A stretch of 64,000 bases of DNA from Halothermothrix sp. (lineage in GTDB: Bacteria; Bacillota; Halanaerobiia; DY22613): positions 152,764 through 216,763 of the forward strand of contig JAENYK010000010.1 of assembly GCA_016841825.1 (NCBI GenBank), read 5' to 3'. The notes beneath the pieces are model-generated. The model did not search any database. It had not been told where the DNA came from and worked only from the letters and a program-made list of their open reading frames with translations. The position numbers and the translations under genes are program-made. Below are positions 36,685 to 45,130 of this stretch, piece by piece (within the stretch, counting starts at the first letter, position 1; each line of letters starts with the position of its first letter).

Positions 36685-37389
36685 TTAATCTATACTTTTC
36701 AAGATCTCTTCTGCCTGTTTCGCATAATAATGTTCAGGGTATTCTGCAACCAATTCCTGTAAAACCTTCCTCGCATCTTCTGGCCGCTCTCCTTTTATGT
36801 AGGATTGACCTAATCGAAGTTTCAGATAAGGAATCATACTCGCATATTGACCACTTTCAGTCATCTGCAGCATATATTCATAATCCTTAATCGACACATT
36901 AATTCGATTAAACATCTCCGGGATATAGTAATTGTTCTCTGCCCTAACCATCCGGGCATCAAAACTATCTGGATGATCACTGACGTTTTTATCCATAATA
37001 TCTAAACCTGCCTGTAGATTCTCCACTTTCTCAGGAATACTCTCCACATGATTAGCTATCTTGGTCATCGCACTGCCATAATATCCAATAGCTGTCGGAT
37101 TATCTGGACTTAACTCCTGAATCAACTCAAAAAGCTCCATTGCCTTCTCCAGACGCGCTAAGTTATCATAATCATGAAGAAAAATCGCATATTCCATCAG
37201 AAAATCCACATCTTCTGAATGGGAGGCAAACTGCTCCTCATACTCTTTAATCCTATTCTCCACGGCCATTGCCCGTTGATTTGCTTGATACTTACCATAC
37301 CCCCAATAAGCTCCATAGCCAATAACTACTATCAGTACCAGCCCAATAATTAACCAGACAGTTCTCTTATTAATCTTTTTCCCTGTCAT
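36685..37389 (-). CDS. Membrane-anchored TPR-repeat protein
   Basis: About 234 residues. One N-terminal membrane helix (VWLIIGLVLIVVIGYGAYWGY) precedes TPR-like repeats (LEKAMELFELIQELSPDNPT, YLKLRLGQSYIKGERPEDAR, VLQELVAEYPEHYYAKQAEE). The bulk is predicted to be periplasmic. Its ATG overlaps the LolD-like ATPase stop by 4 bases (ATGA), so it is translated with that ATPase and probably belongs to the same envelope transport complex. The function is not known. Confidence 0.8.
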   Translation of the reverse strand: MTGKKINKRTVWLIIGLVLIVVIGYGAYWGYGKYQANQRAMAVENRIKEYEEQFASHSEDVDFLMEYAIFLHDYDNLARLEKAMELFELIQELSPDNPTAIGYYGSAMTKIANHVESIPEKVENLQAGLDIMDKNVSDHPDSFDARMVRAENNYYIPEMFNRINVSIKDYEYMLQMTESGQYASMIPYLKLRLGQSYIKGERPEDARKVLQELVAEYPEHYYAKQAEEILKSID

Positions 37390-38078
37390 CCAGTTACCTC
37401 CTCTAATTGGTTAATAATTCTACCATCTTCCAGATTGACAACTCTACTGGCATGTTCTAAAACTTTTGAGTCATGGGTAGAGAAAATAAATGTAGTTCCA
37501 AAATGTTGATTCAACTCGAGCATCAGATCAATAATCGTCATTCCAGTCTTTGAATCCAGATTGGCTGTAGGCTCATCGGCCAGAACTAAATCTGGCTCGG
37601 TCGTCAAAGCTCTGGCAATAGCTACCCTTTGTCGCTGACCACCACTTAGCTCATCTGGTTTATGATGGATATGCTCTCCCAAGCCCACTGCATCAATAAA
37701 TTTGAGAATCAATTTTTCCCGCTCTTTAGCCGTCTTCGTCGAAAGAAGTAAAGGAAGCTCTATGTTCTCATAGACATTTAATACTGGAATCAGGTTGAAA
37801 GATTGAAAGATAAAACCTATCTTTCGATTTCGTAACCTGGCCAACTGATTAGGCTTTAACAAAGTTACATCTGCACCATCTACACAGACCTTACCCGAAT
37901 CTGGATAATCTAAACAACCAATCATATTTAACATCGTCGTCTTTCCACTGCCAGAAGAACCTGCCACTGCCAAAAACTCACCTTTGTCTATCTTAAGGCT
38001 GACATTCTGGAGTGCATGCACCTCTGATTGACCCATTTTATATGTCTTAGATATATCTACTAAACTTACAATTGCCAT
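37386..38078 (-). CDS. LolD/MacB-type ABC transporter ATPase
   Basis: About 230 residues. Walker A GSSGSGKTTMLNMIGCLDYP, Q-loop IGFIFQSFNLIPVLNVYENIELPLL (shown here in part), signature LSGGQRQRVAIA, Walker B LVLADEPTANLD and switch FSTHDSKV are characteristic of the LolD/MacB/FtsE group that drives extracytoplasmic work with FtsX-fold permeases. The matching permease is at 40381. An ATG five codons earlier (38093) is contained in the sequence ATGGAGGT, so that ATG overlaps the ribosome site of the true start; I use 38078 (MAIVSL). A structured leader precedes the gene. Confidence 0.92.
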   Translation of the reverse strand: MAIVSLVDISKTYKMGQSEVHALQNVSLKIDKGEFLAVAGSSGSGKTTMLNMIGCLDYPDSGKVCVDGADVTLLKPNQLARLRNRKIGFIFQSFNLIPVLNVYENIELPLLLSTKTAKEREKLILKFIDAVGLGEHIHHKPDELSGGQRQRVAIARALTTEPDLVLADEPTANLDSKTGMTIIDLMLELNQHFGTTFIFSTHDSKVLEHASRVVNLEDGRIINQLEEVTG

Positions 38079-38100
38079 TTGATTTACCTCCATTAAAGTC

Positions 38101-38170
38101 GCATTAACAGCAAGTTGTTAATGCCTTAAGTTTAACGACTTCAGAAGGGGATTTGTACCTCCACTGAAGT
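38101..38170 (-). promoter_or_regulatory. Two-hairpin leader before the LolD-like gene
   Basis: GCATTAACA and TGTTAATGC (38101-38124) form a perfect 9-bp hairpin. ACTTCAG and CTGAAGT (38138-38170) form a 7-bp hairpin enclosing GTGGAGGTACAAATCCCC. Neither is followed by a U-run. The internal motif AGTGGAGGTnnAAATCCC recurs upstream of the other ABC ATPase gene, at 59941-59960. Confidence 0.45.
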
Positions 38171-38235
38171 AAACACTACTTAATCATTTTTACTTTCGCC
38201 TATAGAGACTGAGAGATTTCCCTTCTGCAATGTCG

Positions 38236-39585
38236 TCAAAAAAGAGTTACTGTCTTTAAACTAATTTTGCGTTCCATGACACCCAGTCCGTATTCGGTCT
38301 TCTCCTCACCAAAGAGCAGATTCCCAGTTATGATAAGATCTGTATTTCCATTTAAAGCATAACTCACTTCAGGATTGATCACACAACTCCGATCAGCAAG
38401 ATTAACTATGCCATATATATTGCCTGAAACTGCATCCAGCAGTTGAACTTCACGAACTCCCAGGAAAAGATAATGCTTCCCCATCTGTCCCGGTGTGAAG
38501 TTTTGATTCAACATTCCCAAATAGCCCAGATATTGTTTATCCATCCCTATAACCTGATATCGCTCATCTTCCATCATCTCCAGACAATACTCGGCAGCAT
38601 CCCCGATCTCCTGAATCTCATCTCTGGTCAATCCGGTCTGATCATAAAAATACTCAGCCATGAGATAAGTTTCAGTTCCGGGTATAGTATAACTAGAACC
38701 AACCAACCCATAAAGATACCAATCTTCATCTTCTCTAGATGTAAAATTATATGTTTTTAATTCATCGCCAAAAGGATCTGGCGTTGTATCCTCAGTCAAA
38801 TATGTACGCAAATTCTCCTGTCTTACACTTACAGCAGTATACAGTTCAATATCCCCAATAAAAGTAGCCACATCTAACCCCACTCTAGGTTTACCTTCCT
38901 CACGAATCAAACCACTCAATGCTAGATTAACTGAACCCAGATTAGTCTCTATTCTTTCATACAATAAACCTTTCTCATTCTGCACATCTGCCAATGGTGG
39001 AACCAGAACAGTCATAAATGTAAAACCTTCGTAGGAAAGAGACCAGCGGCCACTGAACAAACCTATAGTAATCTGACTACTCGAATGAATTCCCGTTGGA
39101 GTCCAACCAAATCCATTCCCAATATTTAATTTCTGTTTTCCCAGAATCAAATTACCATAATCCTGAAAACCATGACTAACAAAAGCTTCTTTTAACCCAA
39201 AATCGAATTCAAAATCTTTTCCACTCTGTCGATCTTCTGTAAAATTTGCCGACACAAATATTCGTCCATCTTCTCCCAAATCATAATTATAATCTAATTG
39301 AAGATCAAAATCATGCTCTTTATCAGGGAGGGTAAACAATATACCCTCTTGATTTAACAACGAATCTTTCCTTTCAGTTATTGAGGAGAACACATAACCA
39401 ATTTGTCCAGTCAGAGTACCTTTAGATGATCCAGCCATAGTATCACCAACGCCAAAATCATCATCAGGCAGGATAAAGTCTTCACCAATATTAATTATCA
39501 GTTCTCCATCTGCCAAAGACAGAGATGAGAAAATAAACAGGCTTGCTACAATCACTAAGATAATACTTATTAGCTTTTGACTCAT
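38236..39585 (-). CDS. Outer-membrane beta-barrel protein (porin-like)
   Basis: About 449 residues. A signal peptide (ISIILVIVASLFIFSSLSLADG) is followed by many amphipathic beta strands (DLQLDYNYDLGEDGRIFVSA, WSLSYEGFTFMTVL, YLMAEYFYDQ, TDLIITGNLLFGEEK), no enzyme motif, and a C-terminal KTVTLF ending in Phe. It looks like a porin or TonB-less barrel, or a DUF-type outer-membrane protein, with no closer family recognised. It lies between LolA-like and LolD-like genes, so it may be the acceptor or exporter of the locus product in the outer membrane. Confidence 0.78.
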   Translation of the reverse strand: MSQKLISIILVIVASLFIFSSLSLADGELIINIGEDFILPDDDFGVGDTMAGSSKGTLTGQIGYVFSSITERKDSLLNQEGILFTLPDKEHDFDLQLDYNYDLGEDGRIFVSANFTEDRQSGKDFEFDFGLKEAFVSHGFQDYGNLILGKQKLNIGNGFGWTPTGIHSSSQITIGLFSGRWSLSYEGFTFMTVLVPPLADVQNEKGLLYERIETNLGSVNLALSGLIREEGKPRVGLDVATFIGDIELYTAVSVRQENLRTYLTEDTTPDPFGDELKTYNFTSREDEDWYLYGLVGSSYTIPGTETYLMAEYFYDQTGLTRDEIQEIGDAAEYCLEMMEDERYQVIGMDKQYLGYLGMLNQNFTPGQMGKHYLFLGVREVQLLDAVSGNIYGIVNLADRSCVINPEVSYALNGNTDLIITGNLLFGEEKTEYGLGVMERKISLKTVTLF

Positions 39586-39596
39586 CTTATTCCCTC

Positions 39597-40361
39597 CTAG
39601 TTAGATGTTTCCAGATAACTCTTAGTAAACATGGAACTGGGAAGTTCCACTACTTCCATGCTTTTAAAGACCATTATTGTTTTCTTAGTTGATCGAATGG
39701 CATCGGTCATCATCATCTGTACAGGACGAATACTTCCCGCCATCTCTTCAAACTTCATGTAAACCAGACTCTTAACCAATTTACCAGTGATCGTATAAAT
39801 ATCTTGCTTTAATGGAAGATAACCTTCTTTACTCACCCACAATTTTAGGTTGCGATATGTAGCTGATTTACTATTAGCCGTCAATTCTAAAACATAAGCC
39901 TCCATCTCAAAAATCTCTTCTTCTCCAACTAAAGTAGCTGTATAATCCTCAGCTAAACGAATTTTGGTCACATCACCATTAGAGAAATCTCCACCCATTA
40001 GCATATATTGAGGTGCGACCCGAATGGTTTTACGAGTTTTGGGAAAGTACAACCAGTTCTGATCACCAACACTCAAAACCGCTTTACCATAATCCTCAAC
40101 AGGATACACAAATTTGACTAACACCGAATCACCTTCTACCGGGTTCTGTACATAGATCTCCATATCTTTGCGAGATTCCACCTGATCACCATCATAAATA
40201 TACATCTGACATTGAATCTGGAATGATGAGTGAATCGGATATCTGATCTGATCAACTTTGGTCAAAATCTCCGCAGGACTTAACTTTTCTGCAAGGGTGA
40301 TTGTGCATATAGTAGTTAGAGCCAGAACACAGGTTAAACTTATCAAAACTAGTCTTTTCAC
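39597..40361 (-). CDS. LolA-like outer-membrane lipoprotein-sorting protein
   Basis: About 254 residues. A signal peptide (LISLTCVLALTTICTITLAE) is followed by the LolA-like fold as found in the outer-membrane lipoprotein-sorting family: LSPAEILTKVDQIRYP, MEIYVQNPVEGDSVLVKFVY, GKAVLSVGDQNWLYFPKTRK, LWVSKEGYLPLKQDIYTITG. These proteins carry a lipid moiety across the periplasm in a hydrophobic half-barrel. Related genes accompany aryl polyene clusters and MacB/LolE-like permeases, which matches this setting. It could carry a lipidated peptide or polyene made by the neighbouring genes; that cargo is inferred. Confidence 0.85.
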   Translation of the reverse strand: MKRLVLISLTCVLALTTICTITLAEKLSPAEILTKVDQIRYPIHSSFQIQCQMYIYDGDQVESRKDMEIYVQNPVEGDSVLVKFVYPVEDYGKAVLSVGDQNWLYFPKTRKTIRVAPQYMLMGGDFSNGDVTKIRLAEDYTATLVGEEEIFEMEAYVLELTANSKSATYRNLKLWVSKEGYLPLKQDIYTITGKLVKSLVYMKFEEMAGSIRPVQMMMTDAIRSTKKTIMVFKSMEVVELPSSMFTKSYLETSN

Positions 40362-40380
40362 TTTAATCCCCCCTCTTTAC

Positions 40381-41610
40381 TTAGATATGTCTCAATGCAT
40401 CTACAGGCTTCATTCGACTAGCCAATGTTGCTGGATAAATAGCAGAAATAATCGATATTACCACAGAAGATCCAAAGGCAAACAGAACTTCCCGCGGTAC
40501 CACTATCGGCATTAATGGAAATCCAGTACTGGAACCAGGGGGTGGTGGAACAAAAATATTCATAGTTGCCAACCATTTTGTCAATAATATCCCCACCAAA
40601 CACCCAATCAAACCACCAATAATACCCAGAAAAGTAGCTTCTGTCAAGAAGAGTCGGATAATCTGATGTGTGGTAAAACCAATAGAATTAAGAGTTCCGA
40701 TCTCACGTGTTCTCTCCATGACTGACATCAGAATAGCGTTAGCAATACCTATCGCAATAATCACCATAACAATAAATTTGATTACACTAAATAGCCCGGA
40801 TAAAAATCCAGAAACCTGACGATAATAGACTGCATCATCCATCCAGGTCTTTATCGTCACTGGAATATCTCTCTCTACAAAAATTCGCTGTAAATTACTG
40901 GCCACCAGATTTGTATTATCAGTGTCGTCTAGCAAGATACTAATACTTTTAATTCCATCTACGTTCCATAGCATCTGGGCATTTTCCAGAGTTAAGATAA
41001 CCGCTCGTTTATCATATTCATAATTCCCGGTTTCAAATATTCCCTGTACTTCAACTTCAATAGCATTCAATCCACCTTCTGTGGACAATGCGATCAAAGA
41101 ATCTCCAACTCCAATATTTAATATTTGTGCTAACCCCACTCCGATTAATCCACCTGCGAAATTATCTTCTCGAAGTCTAGTCCCATCCACAATAGTAGCC
41201 CAACTTCTCATCTTAGCTTCTTTCTCCGGATCAATACCATCGGCAATAAAAGTTGCTGATGTCAGATCGTTACCAATTAGACCTGATATTCCATCAATCT
41301 TTGTTGCATATACTTTAATATGATCTTCTGTTTCTAAAATATCTTCAATCTCCGCCAGCATATCTCCTAAAATAATTTGGTCGTAAAGATCATCAGTCAC
41401 AATATCCCCTGTATCACGGGAGATCTTCAGATGTCCCCCGATAACCGATCTAATATTCTGTTCCCGGAGTCCATCCATACTACACTCAAGAATTCCTCCC
41501 AGCAAGATAATGGTTACGGCTCCAAAGATAATTGCTGACATGGTTATCCCAGTCCGCCGTTTGTTCCGGAAAATATTGCGAAAAGCCAACTTAATCATGT
41601 TTAACTTCAT
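40381..41610 (-). CDS. LolE/FtsX-type ABC permease
   Basis: About 409 residues. The N-terminus MIKLAFRNIFRNKRRTGITM is followed by one membrane helix, a large periplasmic domain of roughly 230 residues, and three C-terminal helices with MERTREIGTLNSIGFTTHQI, the coupling motif of the MacB/LolE/FtsX permease group. The last helices end in PATLASRMKPVDALRHI, also typical. Its ATPase partner is at 37386-38078, with the LolA-like and barrel genes in between. It is likely to extract a lipidated cargo from the cytoplasmic membrane and pass it to the LolA-like carrier. Confidence 0.92.
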   Translation of the reverse strand: MKLNMIKLAFRNIFRNKRRTGITMSAIIFGAVTIILLGGILECSMDGLREQNIRSVIGGHLKISRDTGDIVTDDLYDQIILGDMLAEIEDILETEDHIKVYATKIDGISGLIGNDLTSATFIADGIDPEKEAKMRSWATIVDGTRLREDNFAGGLIGVGLAQILNIGVGDSLIALSTEGGLNAIEVEVQGIFETGNYEYDKRAVILTLENAQMLWNVDGIKSISILLDDTDNTNLVASNLQRIFVERDIPVTIKTWMDDAVYYRQVSGFLSGLFSVIKFIVMVIIAIGIANAILMSVMERTREIGTLNSIGFTTHQIIRLFLTEATFLGIIGGLIGCLVGILLTKWLATMNIFVPPPPGSSTGFPLMPIVVPREVLFAFGSSVVISIISAIYPATLASRMKPVDALRHI

Positions 41611-41621
41611 ACTTTTGCCCC

Positions 41622-42320
41622 CTAGTTCAGTTTTTCTAGAAGTAATTCACTTTCTGGATATAGTTCTAGCCCTTTTTTCCAGATCTCCAGTGCCGTTTCT
41701 TTGTCATGTTGATTACGCTCTAAAAATTCACCATAATAATAATAAACTTCAGCGTAATCAGGATTTTCTCCCGGTACTTCCAGTTCTAAAAGATGTTTAA
41801 AATCGAGTTCTGCCTGCTCATAAATACCACCAATATCTGGATAATTAGCATATGTATTGGCTCTATACAATAATGCATCAAAATGATCTGGGTTACGCTC
41901 TAATATATAATTAAATTGCTTAATACCTTTATCAGCTAAAGCTCCCATATCCAGATAATCGGTAATGCTTTGCACCCAGTCAATATAATTTCGCCCAGCT
42001 GCCATTCGCAACTCAAGATTACCCGGAGCAAGCTTAAGTGCTTTATTTATAAATTTCTCTGCTTCCTCATATTTTCCTTTATTACTCAAATAATAAATTA
42101 ATTGTACGGTATATTCAATATTTTTTTCATCATATGTTACCGCTTTCTTGAGTTTGGAGATGGCAGCATCAATGTCGCCCTCTCCAGCAGCAGCTATACT
42201 ATCTGCATAGAGTGCTGCTGCTTTATCGGGATTTTGTTCTACCGAACATCCACCTAAGATGATCAGGCTGATGATGCAAAAGATGATTAGTGATTTACCG
42301 TGCTTGTTGAGCCAATACAC
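41622..42320 (-). CDS. TPR-repeat lipoprotein
   Basis: About 232 residues. A lipoprotein signal peptide ends in the lipobox LILGGC, so the mature protein starts with an acylated Cys. TPR-like repeats follow: ALYADSIAAAGEGDIDAAIS, KYEEAEKFINKALKLAPGNL, ALEIWKKGLELYPESELLLE. It overlaps the preceding radical SAM gene by 26 bases. The start is a GTG at 42320 with GGAGGTGA 6 bases upstream. It is probably a scaffold or partner of the LolE-like permease. Confidence 0.82.
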   Translation of the reverse strand: MYWLNKHGKSLIIFCIISLIILGGCSVEQNPDKAAALYADSIAAAGEGDIDAAISKLKKAVTYDEKNIEYTVQLIYYLSNKGKYEEAEKFINKALKLAPGNLELRMAAGRNYIDWVQSITDYLDMGALADKGIKQFNYILERNPDHFDALLYRANTYANYPDIGGIYEQAELDFKHLLELEVPGENPDYAEVYYYYGEFLERNQHDKETALEIWKKGLELYPESELLLEKLN

Positions 42321-43392
42321 TATTGGTCACCTCCAGATCACATTCATTATGCCAACACAGGGGATCACTGGCAAGATAATCACCAGTCAAATTATAAGCA
42401 GAACCTCTACAACCATAGCAGTCAACATTTTTTTCACAACTTCCACAGGGTCCTTTCAAAGTTTCAGGCATCTTCCGCAATTGAGCTAGAACCTCTGAAG
42501 ATTCAACGATCTCTTTTAAGCTAGACTTTCGAATATCGCCAATCTCTACACTAATTCCAGTACAAGGTTGAATCTTCCCAAGTGAGGTTAATAAAATCGC
42601 ATAATAGTTTCGCTGACAGGTCTGACCCGCAATCGGAGGAATCGGTGTCCAGTTATAACCAAACTCCTGATCGATAGCGAGTAAATCTTCAAATAGTACC
42701 TTCACTTCGGCGATGGGAACCAACAAGTCATAATTTCGTGCCCGTCCCTGCACTGTCAAGATCTCAAAATATGGAGTAATCCGTCGTTCTCTGGCCCAAC
42801 GCCAGATCTTTGGCAGTTCTCCGATATTCTGTTTACAGATCACGCTTTCCACACCTAAAGTTAATTCTTCATCATCAAGATAACCTACCTGACATAGATT
42901 TTCATATCCAGTCATAATTCTTTTCAAAACATTTTTACCTTCAGTTAAAAAATCCTGAGTCTGAGGATCAAAACTATTTAACTTCATCACAACTGAAATT
43001 CTATCAGCTTTTAATTTCTCCGCTACCTCTTCGGTAATCAAGGTTCCATTGGTAAAAACAATCTGATCTAAACCTTTTTCTTTAATATATCCGGTTACTT
43101 TGAAAAAATCAGGATACATTAAGGGTTCTCCCCCACCAACGATTGAAACTTTTTTTAAACCTAAATCCAATGCCTGATCGATCACATCTTTAATCTCTTC
43201 CAATGTAATCTCATCTTTTAAAGCCGGGCCAGACTCAGCAAAACAATAGACACAACGCAGATTACATCTATGGCTCAATTCCAGATCAAGAGAGAGAATT
43301 TGATTATTTTGCCTGGCATAATTTATCTCATCTTTTGTAAAATCCAGACCAATGATCTTTCCCTTTTCAATTCTACTACTCACACAACTCAA
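42295..43392 (-). CDS. Radical SAM/SPASM enzyme, second of the locus
   Basis: About 365 residues. The radical SAM motif is HRCNLRCVYC (Cys near 43, 47, 50). GGEP-type residues (VGGGEPLMYPDF) and a SPASM-like C-terminal cluster region follow: CTGISVEIGDIRKSSL, CGSCEKNVDCYGCRGSAYN and LCWH. SPASM enzymes bind auxiliary Fe-S clusters and typically modify peptides or act in cofactor synthesis. It is translationally coupled to the acyl-CoA ligase-like gene (TTGA overlap) and lies about 13 kb from the peptide array. It may modify the peptides or act on the acyl chain; neither is shown. The start is TTG at 43392, with a downstream GTG possible. Confidence 0.88.
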   Translation of the reverse strand: MSCVSSRIEKGKIIGLDFTKDEINYARQNNQILSLDLELSHRCNLRCVYCFAESGPALKDEITLEEIKDVIDQALDLGLKKVSIVGGGEPLMYPDFFKVTGYIKEKGLDQIVFTNGTLITEEVAEKLKADRISVVMKLNSFDPQTQDFLTEGKNVLKRIMTGYENLCQVGYLDDEELTLGVESVICKQNIGELPKIWRWARERRITPYFEILTVQGRARNYDLLVPIAEVKVLFEDLLAIDQEFGYNWTPIPPIAGQTCQRNYYAILLTSLGKIQPCTGISVEIGDIRKSSLKEIVESSEVLAQLRKMPETLKGPCGSCEKNVDCYGCRGSAYNLTGDYLASDPLCWHNECDLEVTNSVLAQQAR

Positions 43393-44714
43393 ATTCTTTC
43401 ACCCCTTCCACCTAAATCTACCTGTTCACGTAAATCGATAAATTTTCTCTGTTTAGTTTTTCCCTCAACATGGGTCATCTTTTCAATAATTGCCGGCTGA
43501 TAGACTTCTATCTCTGGAGTAACCCGTCCAATAGCATTAACCTGTTCTTTTATTCTGCGAATTAGATTCTCATCCGTCTGCTCCATTCCAAGTTTTAAAG
43601 TAATCACATCAGAGAATTCTGCTCCTGTACTAACCTGGATAATATAATCGGTAATCTCCTTAAAAGCCAACAAAGCTTTTTCAATCTGTCCAGGATAGAT
43701 AGTAGTGCCTTTTGATTTTATCATCTGGTTTTTGCGGCCAATAATCGGCCCAATACGATCTGTACTCCTTCCACAGTCACATCTTCCACTTATTTTAAAA
43801 GTAATGTCCCCAGTCTGATACCTGAGTAATGGCATACCTTCTGCCTGTAAAGTAGTGACAATCAATTCTCCCAGCATTCCATCCGGTACAGGTTGACCTT
43901 TTTCATCTACAATCTCAAAATAGATCAACTCAGGATGACTATGTAATCCCTGATGAGCAATACATTCCGCAAAAGAAGTAGACATCTCTGTGCTTCCATA
44001 GCTGGAAAACGGGCGAACTCCCCAATATTCTTCAATCTTTTTACCTAATGAATTGGAAGTTAAATCCATCTCCAGAATAGGTTCTCCAATTAAGACTATC
44101 TTTTCAACTCCCAAATCTTTAACATCTATACCTTCTTCTAAAGCTACATTACGCAGCTTAATTAAAAATGAAGGAACAGACACCAGTCCATTAGGGCGAA
44201 ACTTATTTAATAGATAAAGTTGACGTTGAGTCAAACCTGCTCCTATGCGGTAGGTTGTAGCTCCCAAATGGGTTAAGCCTAAATAATAGGCCAACCCGGC
44301 GACGAACAGATTACCCATATTCACCATAATTTGAAAAGCATCTGTATTCTGTGCATTGGCACAGGAGAAACTCAGTGCTTCATTTAGTTTTAACCGTTCC
44401 AGATCATTTTTCGTTAAGGGAAAAACTACCGGTTCTCCTGTAGTACCACTTGTCGAGACAAATTCCACAATCTCAGTTTTAGGAACACAGAACAGCTCCT
44501 CATTATATATCTGCAGATCATCCTTACCAGTAAAGGGCAGTTTACTAAAATCTGCAAAACTTTTTATATCCTCTAGTTGAATACCTTCCTGTTTAAATGT
44601 TTTACGGTAATACTTAGAGTTCTGCCCAGCATAGCCTACTGTCTGTTTAACTAATTCTAATTGCATCTGATTAATCTCTTCCGAACTCATAAACTCCCGA
44701 TCTGTTAGTTGCAA
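43389..44714 (-). CDS. Phenylacetate-CoA ligase/coenzyme F390 synthetase-like enzyme
   Basis: About 441 residues. PaaK-type adenylate-forming enzyme: phosphate-binding FVSTSGTTGEPVVFPLTKND, YGSTEMSTSFAEC, YQTGDITF, and a C-terminal hinge GRKNQMIKSKGTTIYPGQIE. It has a CDCGRS zinc-like motif usual in the family. It should activate an aryl or acyl acid as its adenylate and pass it to CoA or to the ACP of this locus, so it may supply a starter unit. The start is TTG at 44714 with GAGGTGA upstream. Confidence 0.88.
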   Translation of the reverse strand: MQLTDREFMSSEEINQMQLELVKQTVGYAGQNSKYYRKTFKQEGIQLEDIKSFADFSKLPFTGKDDLQIYNEELFCVPKTEIVEFVSTSGTTGEPVVFPLTKNDLERLKLNEALSFSCANAQNTDAFQIMVNMGNLFVAGLAYYLGLTHLGATTYRIGAGLTQRQLYLLNKFRPNGLVSVPSFLIKLRNVALEEGIDVKDLGVEKIVLIGEPILEMDLTSNSLGKKIEEYWGVRPFSSYGSTEMSTSFAECIAHQGLHSHPELIYFEIVDEKGQPVPDGMLGELIVTTLQAEGMPLLRYQTGDITFKISGRCDCGRSTDRIGPIIGRKNQMIKSKGTTIYPGQIEKALLAFKEITDYIIQVSTGAEFSDVITLKLGMEQTDENLIRRIKEQVNAIGRVTPEIEVYQPAIIEKMTHVEGKTKQRKFIDLREQVDLGGRGERI

Positions 44715-44725
44715 AATTTGTCACC

Positions 44726-45109
44726 TCACTTTCGAGGAAAAATTTTTTTCGGAATTAGTTGACCCGCCCGATTGGTAATCACAGACACCGTCCTGGCTTC
44801 TGTCAAAACCATGTCATCTTCTTCACGAATGACCTTAAATGCTATTACCAGGCGATTTGAAATCGAAACATCTGCTTCAGCTTCGATGATCAACTGATCA
44901 TCAAATTTAGCTGGAGCTTTATATTTGCATTGAACCTCATAGATAGGCATCAAAATCCCTTGTGCTTCTAACTCTTTTACATTGATACCACATTGATTTA
45001 AAATCTCAAAGCGAGCCAGATCAAACCAGGGAAAATAATTACCATGATAGACGACCCCCATCTGATCTGTTTCACTATAACGAACCTTAATTTGCACCGA
45101 TACTTTCAT
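44726..45109 (-). CDS. 4HBT/YbgC-type hotdog acyl thioesterase
   Basis: About 127 residues, standard for the family. The catalytic region VRYSETDQMGVVYHGNYFPW matches YbgC/4-hydroxybenzoyl-CoA thioesterases (Asp in D-x-x-G-V-V-Y-H). It probably releases or proofreads acyl-ACP or acyl-CoA intermediates of the neighbouring type II PKS. Similar thioesterases are standard members of aryl polyene and type II polyene clusters. Confidence 0.88.
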   Translation of the reverse strand: MKVSVQIKVRYSETDQMGVVYHGNYFPWFDLARFEILNQCGINVKELEAQGILMPIYEVQCKYKAPAKFDDQLIIEAEADVSISNRLVIAFKVIREEDDMVLTEARTVSVITNRAGQLIPKKIFPRK

Positions 45110-45130
45110 TGCCCACTCCCCCTACCTGGT

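Noticed and set aside
38190..38226. CTCTCAG and GGCGAAAG motifs on the minus strand, like parts of a glycine riboswitch
   Set aside because: The other conserved blocks (GGAC AGAG, ACCGAAG) are missing and the order is wrong.
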